Assembly: GCF_004299785.2 (NCBI RefSeq)
Contig: NZ_CP036246.2
Coordinates: 1,426,001-1,490,000 of the forward strand
Direction: 5' to 3'
DNA: 64,000 nucleotides
Source of the DNA: Arcobacter porcinus
GTDB taxonomy: Bacteria > Campylobacterota > Campylobacteria > Campylobacterales > Arcobacteraceae
Made by a program: the position numbers and the translations under genes. Below the pieces are notes generated by a model, which saw nothing but the letters and a program-made list of their open reading frames with translations, made no database searches and was not told where the DNA came from. Shown here one piece after another: positions 49,476 to 58,382 of this stretch (position 1 is its first letter; every line of letters starts with the position of its first letter).

Positions 49476-50242
49476 TTTCTAAGCTCTTCTAATTTTATAA
49501 AATATGTATGACTTAAATATATCACATAAAAAACTGCTACAAAAAGTGTGATAAATGGAATAGTTGATATGAAATAGAGTCCCAAAGTTCTAAGTCTAAA
49601 ATATCCTGAATTTTTTGTATATATTTTTTCATACTCATCTTTACTTAATATTGTTGAAGCTACATCAAAATTTAGTAATTTGTGAAAAAAGTAGTACAAA
49701 GGAAGATAAAAAGCTAGTAAATTTATAAGAGGAATAAAATATAAAGGAATAAATAAAATATACAAAAACAGCATCACAAATATTGCTTTTAAAGTTGTTG
49801 TTGTAGCATTAAAAATATTTCCAAAAGCTTTTAACTCAAGATGTGAATAATATTTCTTATGAAGATTTCCCACAATTAATGGAGTTAAAAACCCAATTAT
49901 TAAAAGTGTAAATACTATAGATATATGAAAAACAAATATTGTTCCTACTGTATAAAATAAAAAACCAGCTATCCACGCTGTAATTGAGTATTTAAATATA
50001 AAAACAAGAAAATATGTAAACCAAACCGTATAAAATGGTAATGTTTCATCAATTATTATCTCTCCATTGTTTTGTGAATTTTCTGCAATAAGTTTTAAGC
50101 TCTCTATTCCAAAACCTGCAAAAGTAAAAAACATAATATATAAAAGAACCATAGTCAATACAAGTGGTACAAGTGCTATTTTAAGCATTGGTGAAGAGAA
50201 AAAGTCTTTTATACTTCTACTTATAAATTCTATTTCATTCAT
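49472..50242 (-). CDS. EI24/CysZ-like inner-membrane protein
   Basis: This is a 256-aa protein with about five hydrophobic segments and the N-terminal Ile-x-Ser-Ile-x-Asp-Phe-Phe-Ser-Ser-Pro-Met pattern of the EI24/CysZ family; CysZ is a sulfate permease in E. coli, but many members are unassigned. ATG 50242 is chosen over 50275: AAAAGGAT precedes it and the family start motif follows. It overlaps the radical SAM gene by 8 bp. Confidence 0.75.
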   Translation of the reverse strand: MNEIEFISRSIKDFFSSPMLKIALVPLVLTMVLLYIMFFTFAGFGIESLKLIAENSQNNGEIIIDETLPFYTVWFTYFLVFIFKYSITAWIAGFLFYTVGTIFVFHISIVFTLLIIGFLTPLIVGNLHKKYYSHLELKAFGNIFNATTTTLKAIFVMLFLYILFIPLYFIPLINLLAFYLPLYYFFHKLLNFDVASTILSKDEYEKIYTKNSGYFRLRTLGLYFISTIPFITLFVAVFYVIYLSHTYFIKLEELRK

Positions 50243-51128
50243 TTTTATCCTTTTCAAATCTAGTTCTATATTCACATTTTTGGCAAAGTTCTTCTACTAA
50301 AATACCTTTTTTGAATCCATTTATCATATCTTTTGCTCTATTTGAATTTAAAATCTCTTTTATACTATTATTTTCAATATTTCCCAAATTTATACTTGCA
50401 TCTAAATCTAAACAACAAGGAACAACTGAAGCATTTGACAATATTCCAAAATGAGAACTTAATCCATGACAAAAACCACTTTTACTCACTATTTCATTTT
50501 TTAAACTTGGCCAAACAAAATATTCATCAAAATTTATAAATATTTTTCTAGCTACTCTTATATTTTTTGGTCTATTCTCATATATTTCATCTATATTTAA
50601 ATCAATTCCAAAGAAGCTATTTAAACTATCAAAAACCTTTTTATTAAACTCTTTTGCACTTTTTTCTTCATCTAAATTCCAAATCCTAAAATTTATAAAA
50701 TATTCATGATTTTGCTCTTGTGCATATTTTACAAAGTTTAAAATTGGCTCTAAATAGTCTTGAAAACTCTTTTTATGTGAGTTTGCATTATATGAGTTTA
50801 GTGAAAAGTTAATCTGCTTTATTGTCTTATTTAATAGAGTTTCATAATGTCTATTTGAGATATTATTTGCAGTTGTTGTGATATTTACTTTTAGATTATG
50901 TTTTTTACTAATATTTAAATACTCATTTAAATTTCCCAAAACTAAAGGATCTCCAACTATATGATAAGCAAGCTCATTTGTAAACTCTTTTAACTCAAGA
51001 TTTAATCTATCAAAAAGCTCTAAATCCATAATCTTGTTTGGATGTAGTTTTGGTGGACAAAAAGTACATTTAAGATTGCAAATATTTGTAAGTTCTATAT
51101 GAACTTTTCTAAACTTGTTTATCTTCAT
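50235..51128 (-). CDS. Radical SAM protein with a SPASM-like C-terminus
   Basis: This is a 297-aa protein. The SAM cluster is Cys17-x3-Cys21-x2-Cys24. A C-terminal Cys set (Gly-Phe-Cys-His-Gly, Val-Pro-Cys-Cys-Leu-Asp, Leu-Cys-Gln-Lys-Cys-Glu-Tyr) matches the SPASM/twitch domain that holds extra iron-sulfur clusters. Family members modify peptides or cofactors; the substrate is not evident and no small precursor peptide was found nearby. AAAGGA lies unusually close to the ATG. Confidence 0.82.
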   Translation of the reverse strand: MKINKFRKVHIELTNICNLKCTFCPPKLHPNKIMDLELFDRLNLELKEFTNELAYHIVGDPLVLGNLNEYLNISKKHNLKVNITTTANNISNRHYETLLNKTIKQINFSLNSYNANSHKKSFQDYLEPILNFVKYAQEQNHEYFINFRIWNLDEEKSAKEFNKKVFDSLNSFFGIDLNIDEIYENRPKNIRVARKIFINFDEYFVWPSLKNEIVSKSGFCHGLSSHFGILSNASVVPCCLDLDASINLGNIENNSIKEILNSNRAKDMINGFKKGILVEELCQKCEYRTRFEKDKNE

Positions 51129-51158
51129 TCCTTTTTTTTGGCTAATTATAGCAAATAT

Positions 51159-52625
51159 TCAGAAACTATCGCTTTGGGATTCTAATGATTTTAAGAACTT
51201 TTGGTATCTTTCATCTGATTTATTTTTATTTACTTCTACTATTTCATCATTTTTTGCAAGTTTTTCTTGATTTAATTTTATATTCTCTTGCTCTTTTTCT
51301 AAATTTTCTAAACTTTTTGCTAAAAATTCATCTTCTATATCTTTTAGTTTTGATAGTTTTTCTCTAATAAAACTAACTCCTTTATCTTTTGGGACAATAT
51401 ACGGAGTAACAATTACAACTAAATTGCTTTTTTTATTTTTTGTATATTGATTTCTAAAAAGTGCACCAAATAGTGGAATATCTCCTAAAAAAGGAACTTT
51501 GTCTTCTAGATTTTCATTCTTATTCTCTATTAATCCACCTATAATTACACTTTCGCCATTGTTTAAAATAACACTTGTATTTATCTCTTTTTTTAAAGTA
51601 TCAGGATTTTCTCCAACTCCCACTGAATTCATTTTCAATCCTTCAAGCAAAGTATTTATCTCTAAAATCACTCTATTTTCATCTGAAATTCTTGGCTTTA
51701 CTTTTAATGTAAGTCCAACATCTTCTCTTTCATAGTTTGATTTACTTGTTCCTCCATCTGTTACGCTACTTGAAGTCTGCATTGATATTTTTTCACCTAC
51801 ATAAATAAAACTCTCTTTATTGTTTATTGCTAATATTGAAGGCTCAGATACAATATCCAAAGCTCCTTTTTGATTTAAAAGATTTAAACTAGCTGCTAAA
51901 GAGATTCCACTTTTTAAATTTTGATTTTTTATATCAATTCCCAATGAAGATATTGCACTATCAATTGCACTTGAACCACCATTTAATTTTGTGCTTAAAG
52001 CTACAATTCCTCCACTTGAGCTTGAAGCTGCTGTAATTCCATAAGAGACTCCTACATTATTTACAAGTTCATTATTTACCTCTATTATTTTTGCTTCAAT
52101 ATAGACTTGTAATTTCTCTTTATCCAAACTCTCTATTAATTTTTCGTAGTTTTTTAGTTCTAAAGAGTTTGCAAATATTATTATAGAGTTTGTTTCATCA
52201 TTTTTTGTAATAATTGCTTTTTGATTATCTTGTTTTAAAATTAACTCTTCAAGTATTTTAAATACTGTTTCTACTTCACTATTTTTTAATTCATATATTA
52301 ATATATCTTTTGTGAAGTTTGTAGAATTGGTTTTTTTAGAGATTTTATAAAAAGAGTTAAAATCTTCCAAAAAATATCCTTGTTCTTTTAATATTGCATT
52401 TAAAATAGTAAAAAGTTCAGATTTTTTTATACTATTTGAAGATATATAATTTATATCAATATCAAAATTCTCACTCATTAAAATATCTTTATTTAATATT
52501 TGTGAACTTATTTTGATTAAGTCATTTAACTTTAGTTTTGAGAAGTTTATATTTATCTCTTCTGCAAAAATATGAGATTTTATAAAAAGATTTATATAAA
52601 TAAAAAGTAGTACTAAATTCTTCAA
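51159..52625 (-). CDS. Orphan secretin (GspD/PilQ/MshL family)
   Basis: This is a 488-aa outer-membrane channel protein. After a signal peptide come short N-domains, a KH-like domain with Ile-Glu-Ala-Lys-Ile-Ile-Glu-Val, and the secretin core with Asp-Val-Gly-Leu-Thr-Leu-Lys-Val-Lys-Pro and Val-Pro-Phe-Leu-Gly-Asp-Ile-Pro-x-x-Gly-x-Leu-Phe. The start is TTG at 52625 behind GGGGGA; the longer frame to 52655 would bury the signal peptide. The last about 65 residues are a charged coiled coil rich in Lys and Glu, unusual for secretins. No other secretion or pilus gene is nearby. Confidence 0.88.
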   Translation of the reverse strand: MKNLVLLFIYINLFIKSHIFAEEININFSKLKLNDLIKISSQILNKDILMSENFDIDINYISSNSIKKSELFTILNAILKEQGYFLEDFNSFYKISKKTNSTNFTKDILIYELKNSEVETVFKILEELILKQDNQKAIITKNDETNSIIIFANSLELKNYEKLIESLDKEKLQVYIEAKIIEVNNELVNNVGVSYGITAASSSSGGIVALSTKLNGGSSAIDSAISSLGIDIKNQNLKSGISLAASLNLLNQKGALDIVSEPSILAINNKESFIYVGEKISMQTSSSVTDGGTSKSNYEREDVGLTLKVKPRISDENRVILEINTLLEGLKMNSVGVGENPDTLKKEINTSVILNNGESVIIGGLIENKNENLEDKVPFLGDIPLFGALFRNQYTKNKKSNLVVIVTPYIVPKDKGVSFIREKLSKLKDIEDEFLAKSLENLEKEQENIKLNQEKLAKNDEIVEVNKNKSDERYQKFLKSLESQSDSF

Positions 52626-52748
52626 AATTTCCCCCTGAATTAAAAAGAAAAGCAATTTATAATATCAAAAAATTAGTTTCTTGTAAATGAAAATTAAGTT
52701 AAATTTTATTTTTGTTATAATAGTTTTATAAAATATTTAAGGTAAAAA

Positions 52749-53519
52749 ATGAAATCAAGTATTGAGTATATTGCAAATTTTAAAACAACTATTGATCCTT
52801 ACAATGGAATAACTATTGATAAAGATAGCTACTCTTCTTTAGCAGATGATTTTGAGAAAAATATAAAATTTTTAATAGAAGAGACAAAAAGTAACAAAAA
52901 TTTAATCTGGATCTATGTAGATATAAAAAATTCTCATCTTATTCCAATTCTTACAAATCTTGGCTTCACTTTTCATACTTGTTTTAAAGAGTATTTAATG
53001 CTTGTAAAAGTTTTAAAAGATGGTGCTATTGTGCCAAACTTAGCAAATCATACTTTAGGAGTTGGTGCTGTTGTTATAAATAGTAAAAATGAGATTCTTT
53101 TAATAAAAGAGCAGTTAAGAGATCAGTTTTTCAAACTACCAGGTGGTCATGTTGATGATGCTGAGATGATTTCAAGTGCTTTAAGCAGAGAAGTTTATGA
53201 AGAGACTGGAATTGTAGTTGAACTTGAAAAAGTTGTATCTTTGGGACATTTTTATCCTCATCAATTTGGAAAATCAAACTTTTATATCCTTTGTTTGGCA
53301 AAAGCAAAAAGCAATAAAATAGATATAAAAGATAAAGCTGAAATAAAAGAGGCTATTTGGTTGAATATTGACGAGATGTTTAAAAAAGATGATATTCATC
53401 TTTATACAAAAACCATTGTAAAATCAGCCCTAAATGAAGCTGGTTTATTTAAAGCACAAACTCCTATTTTATCGCATATTAAAAATGAATTTGAACTATA
53501 TTTTTTGAACTACACATAA
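52749..53519 (+). CDS. Nudix hydrolase with an N-terminal extension
   Basis: This is a 256-aa protein. The Nudix box at 133-155 fits exactly: Gly-x5-Glu-x7-Arg-Glu-Val-x-Glu-Glu-x-Gly-Ile. Residues 1-95 are the pre-Nudix domain seen in NUDT6-type proteins (including Leu-Ile-Pro-Ile-Leu-x-x-Leu-Gly-Phe-x-Phe-His). Substrate is some nucleoside diphosphate derivative; not predictable. Divergent from the secretin; AAGG precedes the ATG. Confidence 0.9.
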   Translation: MKSSIEYIANFKTTIDPYNGITIDKDSYSSLADDFEKNIKFLIEETKSNKNLIWIYVDIKNSHLIPILTNLGFTFHTCFKEYLMLVKVLKDGAIVPNLANHTLGVGAVVINSKNEILLIKEQLRDQFFKLPGGHVDDAEMISSALSREVYEETGIVVELEKVVSLGHFYPHQFGKSNFYILCLAKAKSNKIDIKDKAEIKEAIWLNIDEMFKKDDIHLYTKTIVKSALNEAGLFKAQTPILSHIKNEFELYFLNYT

Positions 53520-53566
53520 ACTACACACAAAGAAAGTAATATTTTAGACAAAAAAGGATCTAAAAT

Positions 53567-53998
53567 ATGAAAAAAACTATTTTTTCTCTAATATTATTAT
53601 CAAATTTCATTTTTGCAATGCAAGACAAAACTATGACTGTTTTTAAATCTCCTTATTGTGGTTGCTGTACAGAGTGGATAGATATTATGAAAAAAGAAGG
53701 CTTTAATATAAAAACAATAAACACAAATGATGTAAATACAATCAAACAAAAAGCTGGTTTACAAGCTGGTCAAGCTTCTTGTCATACAGCTTTTGTAGAT
53801 GGTTATGTTGTTGAAGGTCATGTAAATTATAGTGCTATTAAAAAAATGCTTGAAGAAAAACCAGATATTATAGGACTTACAGTTCCTGGTATGCCAATTG
53901 GAAGCCCTGGAATGGAGCAAGATAATATAAAAGAGCCTTATGATATTTTATTTATAAATAAAGATGGAACTACTGGAGTTTATGAGTCTCATAAATAG
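53567..53998 (+). CDS. DUF411 periplasmic metal-binding protein
   Basis: This is a 143-aa exported protein with a signal peptide (about 1-17) and a thioredoxin-like fold. It has Cys31-Gly-Cys33-Cys34 near the start and Ser-Cys-His-Thr-Ala with Gly-His-Val further on, plus Pro-Gly-Met-Pro-x-Gly-Ser-Pro-Gly-Met near the end. The family is linked to copper handling. No copper ATPase or oxidase gene is next to it. AAAGGAT precedes the ATG. Confidence 0.87.
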   Translation: MKKTIFSLILLSNFIFAMQDKTMTVFKSPYCGCCTEWIDIMKKEGFNIKTINTNDVNTIKQKAGLQAGQASCHTAFVDGYVVEGHVNYSAIKKMLEEKPDIIGLTVPGMPIGSPGMEQDNIKEPYDILFINKDGTTGVYESHK

Positions 53999-54067
53999 TC
54001 TTTTTAAAAAAATTAAAATATAACTTATGCTAGAATCCACCTTCAAATCTATATTTAAAGGTATTTT

Positions 54068-54463
54068 GTGTCTATTTTTGCATTACAATATTTAGCTGGT
54101 GGTTTTCTTGATGAAGATTTAATTCATTTTAATAAAAATTTTGATGATTGGTGTGTTCAGTTTCAAACATATGAAGATGCTATGAAAACACTCAAAACTC
54201 TTGATAAACAAGATTCTATTGATATTGTAGAGATAACTCCTTTAAGCTATCCAAAGTATTTTTTCAAATCTCTTCAAGGAACTATATATGTTACAAGAAA
54301 GATTGAAAATAAGATAATTTGTGTAGTTGAGCCATTTATTGGTTCTAGTTTTAGAATTGCTATTTGTGATTTAAATACAAAACAAGTAAGACAAACAAAA
54401 ACTTTATATAAAACTATTCCAAGTGTTGAAGCTGCTTTTGCAAGTTTCAAAGATGAGTTGTAA
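54068..54463 (+). CDS. Conserved small protein of unknown function, 131 aa
   Basis: I do not recognise the family. Start is GTG at 54068 with AAAGG upstream. The protein is cytosolic, with mixed alpha/beta character: an N-terminal Asp-Asp-Trp-Cys-Val-Gln-Phe helix-like segment, then beta-rich Ile-Tyr-Val-Thr-Arg-Lys and Phe-Ile-Gly-Ser-Ser-Phe-Arg-Ile-Ala. Codon use matches its neighbours. Its 3' end overlaps the RNase H-like gene by 11 bp in another frame. Confidence 0.65.
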   Translation: MSIFALQYLAGGFLDEDLIHFNKNFDDWCVQFQTYEDAMKTLKTLDKQDSIDIVEITPLSYPKYFFKSLQGTIYVTRKIENKIICVVEPFIGSSFRIAICDLNTKQVRQTKTLYKTIPSVEAAFASFKDEL

Positions 54464-54974
54464 TATTTTTACAAATAACAAAATAGAACTTTTTGTAGAC
54501 TCAAGTGTAAATCCTCAAAGCAAAATTGGATTCTCTGCTTATTTATATAAGATATCTTCAACCCATAGTTTAGAAGAATTAAAAAATAGTATAAAAACAA
54601 AAAAAGTTGAAAATACAAGTTCTACAAAGCTAGAACTTCAAACATTTCTTTGGGCTTTAGAAGATATCAAAAACAATATAGAAAATATATATTCTTTTTC
54701 AATAGTAGTTTATACAGATTGTCAAAATATAATATCACTAAAAAATAGAAAAAATAAATTAGAAAAAAACAACTTCCACTCTTCAAGTGGAAAATTAATA
54801 AACAATCATGATTTATATAAAGAGTTTTTTGATAAAACAGATGAGTTTAATTTAAGTTTTGTAAAAGTAAAAGGTCATAAAAAAACTTCTTTGAAAGATG
54901 AGATTGATGATATTTTTAATCTTGTAGATAAAGCTTCAAGAGGTGCTTTAAGAGATTATTTATCAAATTTTTAA
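54453..54974 (+). CDS. RNase H-like fold protein, 173 aa
   Basis: The four acidic positions of RNase HI are recognisable: Phe-Val-Asp-Ser-Ser-Val-Asn, Leu-Glu-Leu-Gln (Glu), Val-Tyr-Thr-Asp-Cys-Gln and a late Asn-x-Val-Asp-Lys-Ala-Ser-Arg. The spacing is stretched by an insert of about 45 residues before the third Asp and a Lys/Asn-rich loop after it. It may be a true RNase H or a diverged fold member. The ATG at 54453 lies in the 3' end of the preceding gene; no clear RBS, so coupling is likely. Earlier GTG/TTG codons are possible starts. Confidence 0.7.
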   Translation: MSCNIFTNNKIELFVDSSVNPQSKIGFSAYLYKISSTHSLEELKNSIKTKKVENTSSTKLELQTFLWALEDIKNNIENIYSFSIVVYTDCQNIISLKNRKNKLEKNNFHSSSGKLINNHDLYKEFFDKTDEFNLSFVKVKGHKKTSLKDEIDDIFNLVDKASRGALRDYLSNF

Positions 54975-55023
54975 GTTTTGAAAAATCAGATTTAATCTTT
55001 GATAGTTTTTACTAGAGTAATAT

Positions 55024-55123
55024 TGGCGAGAAGGTAGAGGAATCGAACCTCTCTCGGCGTTTACACAAAAACCGACAATCAGGGTTGAAGCCTGTGGTGC
55101 TCACCAGATACACATACCTTCCA
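55024..55123 (-). tRNA. selC: tRNA-Sec (anticodon TCA)
   Basis: About 100 nt with the long variable arm, anticodon TCA in CAGGCTTCAACCCTG, a T arm AGAGGTTCGATTCCTCT and CCA encoded. The acceptor is GGAAGGT with ACCTTCTC; the outermost pair is imperfect (T opposite C or a G-T wobble), so the exact 5' end is uncertain by one base. It reads the UGA codon for selenocysteine. Divergent from selA. Confidence 0.9.
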
Positions 55124-55188
55124 TAAAGGTTAAAATAGTATAATACTTCTCTTTAAATAAGCATTAAATCGTGTTTATCTTGCTTATA

Positions 55189-55194
55189 TATAAT
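55189..55194 (+). promoter_or_regulatory. -10 element before selA
   Basis: TATAAT lies 16 bp before the selA ATG, so the leader would be very short. AAAGG between the two is the RBS. Confidence 0.4.
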
Positions 55195-55210
55195 TTTTAA
55201 AAGGTAAAAA

Positions 55211-56560
55211 ATGTTACTAAAATCCATTCCAAAGGTTGATAAGTTTATCACAAACAAAGCTTTTGAAGGTTTAGCAAAATCTTTAATTACAAAAATATCA
55301 AAAGAGCAAATTGCAAAATTAAGAGTTGATATTTTAGAAAACAAAGTAGATAGTATAGATGAAAAGCTACTTATAAATCTTGTTTTAAAAGAGTATGAAA
55401 ACATCTCATCATCTTCACTAAAAACTCTTATAAATGCAACAGGAGTAATAGTTCATACAAATTTAGGAAGAAGTTTATTAGATAAAAGCAGTTTAGAAAA
55501 AGCAATTCAAATAGCAAATTCATACAACAATCTTGAATATAACTTAGAAAAAGGGCAAAGAGGCGAAAGATATGAGCATATTACAAAAAGTTTAAAAGAG
55601 CTTTTGGGATGTGAAGATGCTTTAGTTGTAAACAACAATGCAAGTGCTGTATTTCTTATTTTAAATACTTTTTGTAAAAATAAAGAAGTTATTGTAAGCC
55701 GTGGAGAGCTTGTTGAAATTGGTGGAAGTTTTAGAGTTCCTGAAGTTATGAGCCAAAGTGGTGCAATTTTAAAAGAGATTGGAACAACAAATAAAACTCA
55801 TCTAAGAGATTATGAAAATGCAATAGATGAAAATAGTGCAATGCTTTTAAAAGTGCATAAATCAAACTATGAGATAGTTGGTTTTTCAAGTGAAGTTAGC
55901 TTTGAAGATATTTCAAAACTAGCCAAAAATAAAAATATTATTGATTATTATGATATGGGAAGTGGTCATATAAATGAGCTTCCTTATAATTTGAGTAAAG
56001 ATGAACCAAGTATAAAAGAGCTTATGAAATCAAATCCATCTTTACTTAGTTTTTCAGGAGATAAACTTTTAGGAAGTGTTCAAGCTGGAATTATTGTAGG
56101 GAAAAAAGAGTTAATTGATAAAATTAAAAAAAATCAACTTTTAAGAATGCTAAGAGTTGATAAAATCACTCTTGCATTATTAGAAGATACAATAAACTTA
56201 TATATAAAAAATGATTTAGAAAAGATTCCTACATTAAAAATGTTAAACACAAGTTTAGAAGTTCTTAAACATAGAGCCTTAAATCTTCAAAAGTCTTTAG
56301 AAAATTCTTTAGAAACTAAAGTTTATGAGTCAAAAACTGTCGTTGGTGGTGGAACAACTCCAAATAAAACAATTCCAACTATTGTTTTGAGTCTATATTA
56401 TAAAGATTTTAAAGCAAATAAAATTGAAGAGATTTTAAGAGAAAAGCTAATTATTTGTAGAATAGAAAACGACAAAGCAATTTTAGATTTTAGAACAATA
56501 AAAGAAGAAGATTTAGAAATATTAGAGAAAAAACTAAAAGAGATTTTTAAAAATGGCTAA
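55211..56560 (+). CDS. selA: L-seryl-tRNA(Sec) selenium transferase
   Basis: This 449-aa PLP enzyme turns Ser-tRNA(Sec) into Sec-tRNA(Sec) using selenophosphate. It has Asn-Ala-Thr-Gly-Val-Ile-Val-His-Thr-Asn-Leu-Gly-Arg near 75-87, Arg-Gly-Glu-Leu-Val-Glu-Ile-Gly-Gly-Ser-Phe-Arg-Val-Pro, and the PLP lysine Lys285 in Phe-Ser-Gly-Asp-Lys-Leu-Leu-Gly. It overlaps selB by 8 bp. selD is not in the window. Confidence 0.96.
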   Translation: MLLKSIPKVDKFITNKAFEGLAKSLITKISKEQIAKLRVDILENKVDSIDEKLLINLVLKEYENISSSSLKTLINATGVIVHTNLGRSLLDKSSLEKAIQIANSYNNLEYNLEKGQRGERYEHITKSLKELLGCEDALVVNNNASAVFLILNTFCKNKEVIVSRGELVEIGGSFRVPEVMSQSGAILKEIGTTNKTHLRDYENAIDENSAMLLKVHKSNYEIVGFSSEVSFEDISKLAKNKNIIDYYDMGSGHINELPYNLSKDEPSIKELMKSNPSLLSFSGDKLLGSVQAGIIVGKKELIDKIKKNQLLRMLRVDKITLALLEDTINLYIKNDLEKIPTLKMLNTSLEVLKHRALNLQKSLENSLETKVYESKTVVGGGTTPNKTIPTIVLSLYYKDFKANKIEEILREKLIICRIENDKAILDFRTIKEEDLEILEKKLKEIFKNG

Positions 56561-58382
56561 TATAATTATTGGAACAGCTGGTCATATTGATCATGGAAAA
56601 ACAGCTTTAATCAAAGCACTTAATAGCTTTGAAGGAGATATTACAAATGAAGAGAAACAAAGAGGGATAACTATTGATTTATCTTTTTCAAACTTAAGTT
56701 TTGGACAAAGAAATATTGCTTTTATAGATGTTCCAGGTCATGAAAAACTTATAAAAAATATGATTGCTGGTGCTTTTGGTTTTGACTATGTGATGCTTGT
56801 AATTAGTGCAAAAGAGGGAATTATGCCTCAAACTATTGAGCATATAGAGATTTTAAATCTTCTTGGAATAAAAAATCTAATTCTTGTAATTACAAAAAAA
56901 GATTTAGTAGAAGATGAGTTTTTACAAGAGCAAGAAAAAAATATTTTAAAGTTTCTAAGAAAATATGATTTTGATATAAAATTTGTAAAAAAAGTATCTA
57001 TTTTTGATGAAAAGTCTATAAATGATTTAAAAACTGCACTTTTTACAATAAACAACAATCAAAAAGAGGAAGAGAATTTTTTTAGATTTTATATAGATAG
57101 AGTTTTTAGTGTAAAAGGTATAGGAACAGTTGTAACAGGAACTGTCCTTGGGAAAAGAGTTGAACTTGAAGAGAAAGTATTTTTACCACATATTCAAAAA
57201 GAGACAAAAATAAAAAACATTCAAGTACACAATGAAAACTCTTTATTTGCAGATATTTCAAATAGAGCTGCTTTAAATCTTGCAAATATAGATAAAGAGC
57301 TTCTAAATCGAGGTGATATTATCACAAAAAAAGGTTTTTTAAGAGGTTTTAACTCAATTGATATTAGTTTTAAATCTCTAAAAAACAAAGAACTAAATCA
57401 CAATCAGATTTATACTCTATTTATTGGAGCAAAAAAACTAGAAGTAAAAGTTTTGCTTTTTGATTCAGAATCAAGCCTTGAAAATGGTTTTGCAACAATT
57501 AAGGCAGATGAAAATATTTATTCTTTATTTGGTGAAAAACTAATTTTAAGAAAAAACAATGAAACAATAGCTGGTGGAGTTGTTTTAAACCCAATTATTG
57601 ATCCAATGAATAAAAATCAAAAATCAAAACTACTTTCAAAACTTTACGAAAATAGTTTTAAAGATGCTTTTAAAACTCTTTTAGAAGCACATAAAAAAGG
57701 ATTAGGTGTAATATCTTCTACTCAAAGATTTGCTTTAAGTCATGAAGAAGCTCTTAGTTTTGCAAAAAACTTAGATGATGTTTTCATAGATGAAAAAGAG
57801 TTAGTAATTTATCCAAACTCTACAAAAAAAGAGATAGAAAACTTTATAAAAAACATCTACAATAAAAACCAATATGCCCTACTTTCTAGCTCTTCAATAG
57901 CACTTAGAATTCCTTGGGCTAGTATTTCTTTTATTCAAGATGCAATAAATATTTTAATAGATGAAAACTTCTTAGTAAAAGATGGAAATCTTTATAAAAG
58001 TGCAAATATAAAAGAGGATATCAAAAAAGATTTAGAAGATATTTTCTTAAAAAGATTAAAAGATGAAAATGTAAATCCAACTGCTCCTTATAATATCTAT
58101 GATGAATTAGATATTGATAGAAAACTAGGAGATGATATTTTAAAATCTTTAACAGCAAAAAAACAAGTAATAAGACTTCAGCACAATCTTTTTATACATT
58201 TTGAAAGTTTAAACTCTATAATTAAATCTATGAGAGATATTATAAAAGAAGATGGATATATAGAGATTTTCAACCTAAAACAGAGATATGATTTAAGTAG
58301 AAAATATCTTATAGCTTATTTAGACTATTTAGATAATTTCAGTGATATAAAAAAATTAGAAAACAGAAGAGTTTTTGCCTAG
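56553..58382 (+). CDS. selB: Selenocysteine-specific elongation factor
   Basis: This is a 609-aa GTPase that brings Sec-tRNA to UGA codons with a SECIS hairpin. It has Gly-His-Ile-Asp-His-Gly-Lys-Thr-Ala at the start, Asp-Val-Pro-Gly-His-Glu, Thr-Lys-Lys-Asp as G4, then EF-Tu-like domains with Lys-Gly-x-Gly-Thr-Val-Val-Thr-Gly-Thr. The C-terminal 230 residues are winged-helix repeats for SECIS binding. Ends directly against the helicase gene. Confidence 0.96.
   Translation: MANIIIGTAGHIDHGKTALIKALNSFEGDITNEEKQRGITIDLSFSNLSFGQRNIAFIDVPGHEKLIKNMIAGAFGFDYVMLVISAKEGIMPQTIEHIEILNLLGIKNLILVITKKDLVEDEFLQEQEKNILKFLRKYDFDIKFVKKVSIFDEKSINDLKTALFTINNNQKEEENFFRFYIDRVFSVKGIGTVVTGTVLGKRVELEEKVFLPHIQKETKIKNIQVHNENSLFADISNRAALNLANIDKELLNRGDIITKKGFLRGFNSIDISFKSLKNKELNHNQIYTLFIGAKKLEVKVLLFDSESSLENGFATIKADENIYSLFGEKLILRKNNETIAGGVVLNPIIDPMNKNQKSKLLSKLYENSFKDAFKTLLEAHKKGLGVISSTQRFALSHEEALSFAKNLDDVFIDEKELVIYPNSTKKEIENFIKNIYNKNQYALLSSSSIALRIPWASISFIQDAINILIDENFLVKDGNLYKSANIKEDIKKDLEDIFLKRLKDENVNPTAPYNIYDELDIDRKLGDDILKSLTAKKQVIRLQHNLFIHFESLNSIIKSMRDIIKEDGYIEIFNLKQRYDLSRKYLIAYLDYLDNFSDIKKLENRRVFA

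Noticed and set aside
51159-52655. ATG at 52655 as secretin start
   Set aside because: It would put ten extra residues before the signal peptide, whereas TTG at 52625 follows GGGGGA at the right distance.
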